Part shown: positions 62,892-64,000 of the stretch, piece by piece | How positions within the stretch are numbered: the stretch's first letter is position 1 | How the letters are laid out: the number at the start of each line of letters is the position of its first letter | DNA from: Brugia malayi | Lineage: Eukaryota; Nematoda; Chromadorea; Rhabditida; Onchocercidae | DNA length: 64,000 bases | NCBI RefSeq assembly: GCF_000002995.4 | Contig: NW_025062477.1 | Location: 7,970,649-8,034,648 of the forward strand | Reading direction: 5' to 3' | The notes under the pieces: generated by a model | What the model was told of the DNA's origin: nothing | The model's input: the letters and a program-made list of their open reading frames with translations, nothing else | Databases searched by the model: none | Made by a program: the position numbers and the translations under genes

Positions 62892-64000
62892 TTGATTTAA
62901 TAACTTATGTGGATTGATTGAATCTGTTTCGACCTCTTGTAAATTCACTTGGAATTTTGCTTGCAGAATATTTCGTCCACAATTTACCTCTGGAAGGAAC
63001 AGCTTCAACCTATATGATTACCATTTCTTTTCTACTTTAATGTTTGAGTATGTCTCTAGGAATCTTTAGCTCATCTGAGCTAACTCTTCAAATACAGTCT
63101 TTTTTGTTTTCATAATCATGCGCTATAGTTATATAATTTTGTATGCTTATAAGGGAATACTTTTTATAATGTAATTTCAATGAAGTGAATGTATGATACT
63201 TTTATCCTTTTCATTCCCTTCACTGTAATAAGATGAATCAGAAAGGAGACTTGATTTAAGAGTTAAGCAAATTGTTCTTGTTGCTACTGGTAGCTCCATG
63301 CGAACAATATTTTTGGAAGTAGGTATTATTTATGTGGAGGTCTAGCATTCATTATAATTTATGGAAATATTTTTATGATTTTGGTTGAACTATTTCATGG
63401 AACTTACTTAAGCAGACAAGTTTAACGTAAAAGCTGATGTTAGTCTGTACGAATACTAGTCACATTCAGAATTTAGAGATTTATTTCATAAAGAATTCAT
63501 TTCATCATCTATCTAATGTGGATATTCTTTTGTACATATAGAGAGCCGCAGAGAAGAAAAATGAAATGTGAAAATGTTATTTTAAAAATATTATGTTATC
63601 TTTACTCCTCAACATGTGACCTTGGTATTATTATGAACGAAAACAGTTTTTGTGATGTCCAACAGTTCGGTGATTTTTACATCACAAGCTTTCTCATGAT
63701 GTTTATTTTGGGATACCATTTGAAAATAGACAGGTATTTTGATTCGTGGACTTTCAACAAGAAACGAAGTTGATTTTTCCCAGATCTTTTTGATTTGTCA
63801 ACTTCATGTTTTCCTAGCACGACATTAACTTGGAGCATTGTAATCTCCAAATTGTATAAGATAAATTAAGTGTACTGGTCCGATTTCATATTAACAATTT
63901 AAATTCATGCAAAAAATTTAATCAATAACATGCAAGGACCGAGTGATAGGATTCTGAGATGGCAATGTCGATCTCTTTAGCTTATGTCAGTCCGTGTTTT
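62892..64000. other. 3' flank of gei-17
   Basis: Should hold the gei-17 3' untranslated region. No canonical AATAAA was seen close to the stop. The open frame at 63516-63773 has no recognisable domain and no clear splice context, so I do not call it a gene. Confidence 0.5.

Noticed and set aside
63516..63773. 85-codon open frame downstream of gei-17
   Set aside because: No domain, biased composition, and no acceptor or upstream exon that fits. It could be an exon of a gene beyond the window, but nothing supports it.
1..64000. tRNA, rRNA, spliced-leader RNA, CRISPR or insertion-sequence elements
   Set aside because: I looked for tRNA B-box-like motifs, the nematode leader sequence and evenly spaced repeats and found none. 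The composition and intron structure are eukaryotic.

Overview
The window is AT-rich nuclear DNA from a nematode, most likely a filarial (spirurid) worm. Genes are split into many short exons with consensus GT..AG introns (typically ...TTTCAG acceptors), several introns run to kilobases, microsatellites and long A/T runs are common, and every protein is closest in sequence pattern to a Caenorhabditis elegans protein. I recognised no prokaryotic genes, CRISPR array, rRNA or tRNA. Six complete protein-coding genes can be reconstructed exon by exon, and the reading phase is consistent through each model.

Layout: (1) 251-4900, minus: eat-16, an R7-type RGS protein (DEP-GGL-RGS). (2) 8695-13034, minus: unc-38, an alpha subunit of the levamisole-sensitive muscle acetylcholine receptor. 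(3) 17201-50404, plus: lim-9, a PET protein with six LIM domains, spread over 33 kb with two alternative first coding exons and one 7.9 kb intron. (4) 52006-55052, minus: lpd-6 (PPAN/SSF1), a Brix-domain ribosome biogenesis factor, convergent with lim-9. (5) 55745-56618, plus: nduf-7 (NDUFS7), the N2-cluster subunit of mitochondrial complex I, divergent from lpd-6. (6) 58172-62891, plus: gei-17, a PIAS-type SUMO E3 ligase with SAP, PINIT and SP-RING domains and a SUMO-binding tail. The remainder is introns, intergenic DNA, microsatellites and a few short duplicated segments.

Functionally, the left half is neuromuscular: EAT-16 damps Gq signalling that controls acetylcholine release, UNC-38 is part of the receptor that senses it, and LIM-9 belongs to muscle attachment and sarcomere structures. 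The right half is housekeeping: ribosome assembly, respiration and SUMO conjugation. From memory, the C. elegans orthologues of all six lie on chromosome I, and nduf-7 and gei-17 are neighbours there too, so the window looks like a surviving piece of an ancestral linkage group.

The points most worth a second look are: an apparent +1 G-to-A change at the splice donor after unc-38 exon 6 (AT..AG intron); two competing lim-9 first exons that both start Met-Gly-Gly and may be lipid-anchored; two pairs of duplicated intronic segments in lim-9, each pair about 5 kb apart; the conserved nduf-7/gei-17 order; and a coding-like, GC-richer island with open frames on both strands inside lim-9 intron 1. 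I did not find a clearly new biological system.
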